A stretch of DNA of 64,000 nt, taken from positions 13,144,001 through 13,208,000 of the forward strand of contig NC_135251.1 of the NCBI RefSeq assembly GCF_964204865.1, written 5' to 3'. Within the stretch, counting starts at the first letter, position 1; each line of letters begins with the position of its first letter. This DNA is from Styela clava. Its lineage: Eukaryota > Chordata > Ascidiacea > Stolidobranchia > Styelidae. Of the stretch, positions 60,812-64,000 are shown one piece after another. The notes beneath the pieces were generated by a model. That model made no database searches. It worked only from the letters and a program-made list of their open reading frames with translations, and was not told the origin of the DNA. The translations under genes and the position numbers were made by a program.

Positions 60812-61940
60812 TTACTGGCATGAATCCCATCTACTGAGATTGTAATTTTTTGTTGTACACCAGCACTAACGCTATTTATGTACTTGGTGTTTTTCTTTTT
60901 TTGTCAGAAAAATATAAATGAGCTAGGCTATTTTCAAGAATTGAAGAAGGAACAAAATTTAATAATAACGTAAATGTACATTAAAGATTTTAAAAATAAA
61001 ACCGCCAGTTGTTTATCATCGATTGCAGTCATGCGTATAAATTGAGGGCATGTAGAGCTTGGAGTCAGCTTTATGAAATATACTTATGTATAATTTATAT
61101 GCCTCTATTTAAAAAATACTATATTTAATGAAATCGAATTATTCTACAAAAAAAACTAGTATTCGAATATTACAATGACTTTATTATTATTATATGCAAT
61201 ATTGTTCATTTTAAAGTGAAAAGAAGATGTGAAATTAAAGGAATAGATGATGACTCTGAATGTGCAATAAAAGTGTGAGCGATGACAGTGGTCAGGTTTG
61301 TGCAACCATCCTAAGTTAAATTTGAGTCCATAATCGGCGTAAAGGTGGGAATTAACCTTAAAGTATAAATTTTTGTTTTCTGCTATCTATAATTAAAAAA
61401 CAAATACAAATGAAATTATATTTGATGATAACTATGGTGGTGAAAACTACATTTGAAAACAACAATGGAACGCTGTGGATTTCTTTGAAAAATTCGATGA
61501 TCATATGGAATAAATGAAATCTTTGTTCGGGTATATATTTGTTTTTGTGTGTGTGAAATTTGTGTATATTATTTACTTATCGTTATGACTTCATTTTTTT
61601 TACAACGCTTCTGAATCCACAATGTGGAACCTTGAAAAAATAAAATAAAAATGAAGTTGGGAATTAACGAAGCAAGAAATATTTACATATAAGTATAAAA
61701 CAGGCGTATAATTTTTTCAGTTTTGGTTAGCGTTTACCTATTTATACAGCAGCAAAAATTAATTTGAAACCTTATTTATTACTTAGGTATATTTTAGGTG
61801 TTGTGACTGCAACAGAAACGGACTAGACTATAAAGAATTAATTTAGAAAGAAATTAGGAGAGAATTAATTTCGTTTTTTTAACATTCTTTTTGAAGTTTT
61901 TCTCCTAGGTATTCAAAACCCATTTCAATACTCAATAACC
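60812..61940. other. AT-rich intergenic region
   Basis: This contains the EFCAB11 promoter side. I see no supportable gene or RNA, and no clear TATA box. Confidence 0.5.
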
Positions 61941-62212
61941 CAGTGGCGTATCTAGGTTGTGGCAACCATGGCTTGTGCGCTGTTTGGACAGGGGTGCCAG
62001 AACGGCGAAAAGTTTTAATCGTAAAATGTTTCAATGAAATCATTTCGAATTGGAAATTACTGAAACTCCTATTTTTACTCAAATAATAACGTTCAAGTAT
62101 CTCTCACTTCAATAACAGTCATTACAAATTGTGAACTACAGAACTAACTATATGGAGGGGGGCGCATTTTTAAATTTTGCCATGGGCGCAATTTTACGTA
62201 GATACGCCACTG
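61941..62212. mobile_element. hAT MITE, 272 bp, perfect 8-bp target duplication
   Basis: The termini cagtggcgtatctagg and the inverse tagatacgccactg are a widespread hAT end type. Target duplication caataacc at 61933-61940 and 62213-62220 is perfect, so the insertion is young. The short frame crossing its left part (61879-62082, -) is not a gene. Confidence 0.93.
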
Positions 62213-63082
62213 CAATAACCATGTCAATATTGCCTTTTTTATGGCTCTGTTCACATTTGTTAATTGAGAGTACATTTTCTGTGTTGCAAACGAATTTATA
62301 GTGATGGATGAGTAGGTACAATTTTAGTGTAGTTCAACTCCATGGACCATGATCAACACAATGGTGTATGAAATTTTTTGAAAACCATGACAAAAAGTTG
62401 ATCAAAAATGATATCTCCAATAGAGCGAAACTTCAAAATAAAACTGTTTTGAGATAATGAGGAAAACATATATTTTCCACTTTTAAACCTTTTCCACTTT
62501 TTATTGAAATTCCTAAGTGATTATGACTTCAACTTGGATTAGCAAAACAAGTTTCTCCTTGCAATGTGTTCAGTAAAATTCTCTCAGATATTCAACGTTC
62601 CTCTTTTATTTTCTGTTTTCGGTCCATCTACATTTGTCTTGAAACCCTCAAAATTAATACTAAAATGATCTTTAAGATTGAAAAGACAATATGTCCAAGA
62701 TTCTGTAATATGTCCACTAACCTCTAATTAAAATTATCAATTTTTCATGCTATTGGACACATAGTCCGTAAGGAATTATTCTATTTAATTTAACTATTCT
62801 ATTTCTATTTAATTGTAGTATTTCTATGCATTAACAATTCTTTTATTATTTGCACTCATTTCAAATGTTAATCGATTTTAGATATAACAGTATATTCTCC
62901 ACATGTTGTAATTCAAAATACATATCTTTGTATTCTGAAGTCATTGATGACAAATCTTATCATTTTCAGATATCCTAGCAACAGTTATTGCGTTTTGTAA
63001 ATTATCTTTTTGATGGAGTCGTAAAGAGTGAATCAATTGTCCAAGGTGATAGTTCGCGGATGAAATTCATTGATCAATTATA
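62213..63082. other. Gene-free AT-rich spacer
   Basis: I see no coding or RNA feature. A good acceptor-like 'tcattttcag' ends at 62969, about 114 bases before the next start codon, and could end a 5' UTR intron or be a trans-splice site. Confidence 0.45.
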
Positions 63083-63514
63083 ATGACAGACAATTCAAAT
63101 AATATTAAAACAAAACCTCGATACAATGTTCGAATTGAACCTCCAAAGCCGAAGTATGGGGCTTTTGGCAGATTCCTAAATTACTTGAGGGAAAATAGAG
63201 TCTCGTATACCTCCAAAATATATGCATTAGGGGTCGTGGGAGCTGGACTATATTTTCTTGGTGCCCTGGTCAGGAATATTAAAAAGGAAGGATTAGAGAC
63301 GAAAGAAATATATGAGGAAGATGTAAAATATAGATTCCTGCATCAAAGACCTGAACCTGACTCTGAAGATGAGAAACAATTGTCTGAACGCATCAAGATG
63401 AAAATACCTGATGAGTTTATGCAAGTTGAAGACGGTCCTTCGATAGTGATTAATAGAGAAAAAAGTATGTATGCAGATTGCTTTTTACCAAAACAAGAAA
63501 TATATGTCAAATGA
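63083..63514 (+). CDS. Unrecognised single-pass membrane protein, 143 residues
   Basis: I do not recognise this family. The frame is complete and starts at the first ATG (preceded by aattataatg). The N-terminus is basic and proline-rich (KPRYNVRIEPPKPKYGAFGR), then an amphipathic stretch (RFLNYLRENRV), then one hydrophobic segment at about 46-63 (IYALGVVGAGLYFLGALV) bounded by Lys and Arg. The C-terminal half is charged and acidic (EPDSEDEKQLSERIKMKIPDE). There is no cleavable signal peptide. The layout resembles small integral membrane proteins of mitochondria or endoplasmic reticulum, but that is only a resemblance. It is long for chance in this AT-rich DNA and has balanced composition, so it is probably real. 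A single exon is seen. A non-coding explanation is less likely but possible. Confidence 0.62.
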   Translation: MTDNSNNIKTKPRYNVRIEPPKPKYGAFGRFLNYLRENRVSYTSKIYALGVVGAGLYFLGALVRNIKKEGLETKEIYEEDVKYRFLHQRPEPDSEDEKQLSERIKMKIPDEFMQVEDGPSIVINREKSMYADCFLPKQEIYVK

Positions 63515-63804
63515 TTTTGATATGCATGGTTAGAAAAGAAGTTTCTTTTTTTAAATATTTGTTTATGATCATAAATTGTGATGTATACCAGTAAGTCCCA
63601 CAGATATTGAATAATTGTGCAGTGATTAGGAGTAGGGTGCGTGTCAATATGTTTCATATACATAATGCCAAATTTTTAATACAATTCGATATTTCAAATT
63701 TCAAGCAATATGTTTAGTTGGTAATAACACAGTATATGTACAAAAAAAAAAAATTTTTTTTGTTTTGCTTCAAACTTGTCAAATTCAATCCTCGTTATAT
63801 AAAG

Positions 63805-64000
63805 CAGGGGTGTGCAACCTTTAATACAGTAGGTCCACATACCAATAACTGGGTAAAATTGCGTGCTACATCTTTATTTGACATAGGCTTTCTAATAGTT
63901 GCAGGCAAAAAAACTTGTCATTGACCCCATGACATTGACATGCATTGTTACATTATAGGCATAGATAATAAATTGAACTGACGTATAGGCTTTGCAACGC
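63805..64000 (+). mobile_element. hAT element, 5' part, truncated by window end
   Basis: It starts caggggtgtgcaacct and matches the left 200 bases of 26402-27026 (shared 'ataggctttctaatagttgcag', 'tcatgacat' context) with many differences. The right end lies outside the window. Confidence 0.8.

Overview
The window is animal nuclear DNA. It is AT-rich and gene-sparse, with split genes, GT-AG introns of a few hundred bases up to about 1.5 kb, and many small DNA transposons and SINE-like repeats. The protein set (14-3-3 epsilon type, CCDC191, tropomyosin, BAG1, hormone-sensitive lipase, EFCAB11) is metazoan. Short introns, AT-richness and the repeat texture make an invertebrate deuterostome, most likely a tunicate, my best guess. 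That placement is inference; nothing in the window proves it.

Layout. 1-3.7 kb: repeats, no gene. 3.73-4.45 kb (-): an intronless 14-3-3 gene. 4.7-17.2 kb: about 12.5 kb without a convincing gene, holding a 455-bp MITE with a sister copy at 49.4 kb, a 328-bp tandem duplication, a repeat family in inverted arrangement (7.4-8.7 kb against 15.1-15.7 kb) and a 1.2-kb hAT-type element. 17.2-29.4 kb (+): CCDC191, 17 coding exons and 968 residues, with periodic tryptophan repeats and one GC-AG intron. 29.6-31.3 kb: spacer with a 57-bp tandem array. 31.4-45.1 kb (-): three tandem tropomyosin genes. The first two are near-identical in their exons; the third is older and has one extra intron. The spacer between the first two holds a TTAA-flanked piggyBac-like element and an 853-bp hAT-like element. 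45.2-48.7 kb: repeats. 48.7-49.3 kb (+): intronless BAG1. 50.3-58.3 kb (+): hormone-sensitive lipase (LIPE), 11 coding exons and 786 residues, catalytic triad intact. 59.4-60.8 kb (-): EFCAB11, 5 coding exons and 162 residues, convergent with LIPE. 63.1-63.5 kb (+): an unrecognised single-pass membrane protein of 143 residues.

The genes do not form a pathway. They are independent housekeeping, cytoskeletal, metabolic and centrosome/cilium-type genes. The tropomyosin triplet is the only local family. Exon models were joined by hand from splice sites and phase continuity. Every multi-exon model closes in frame, which is the main support for the boundaries.
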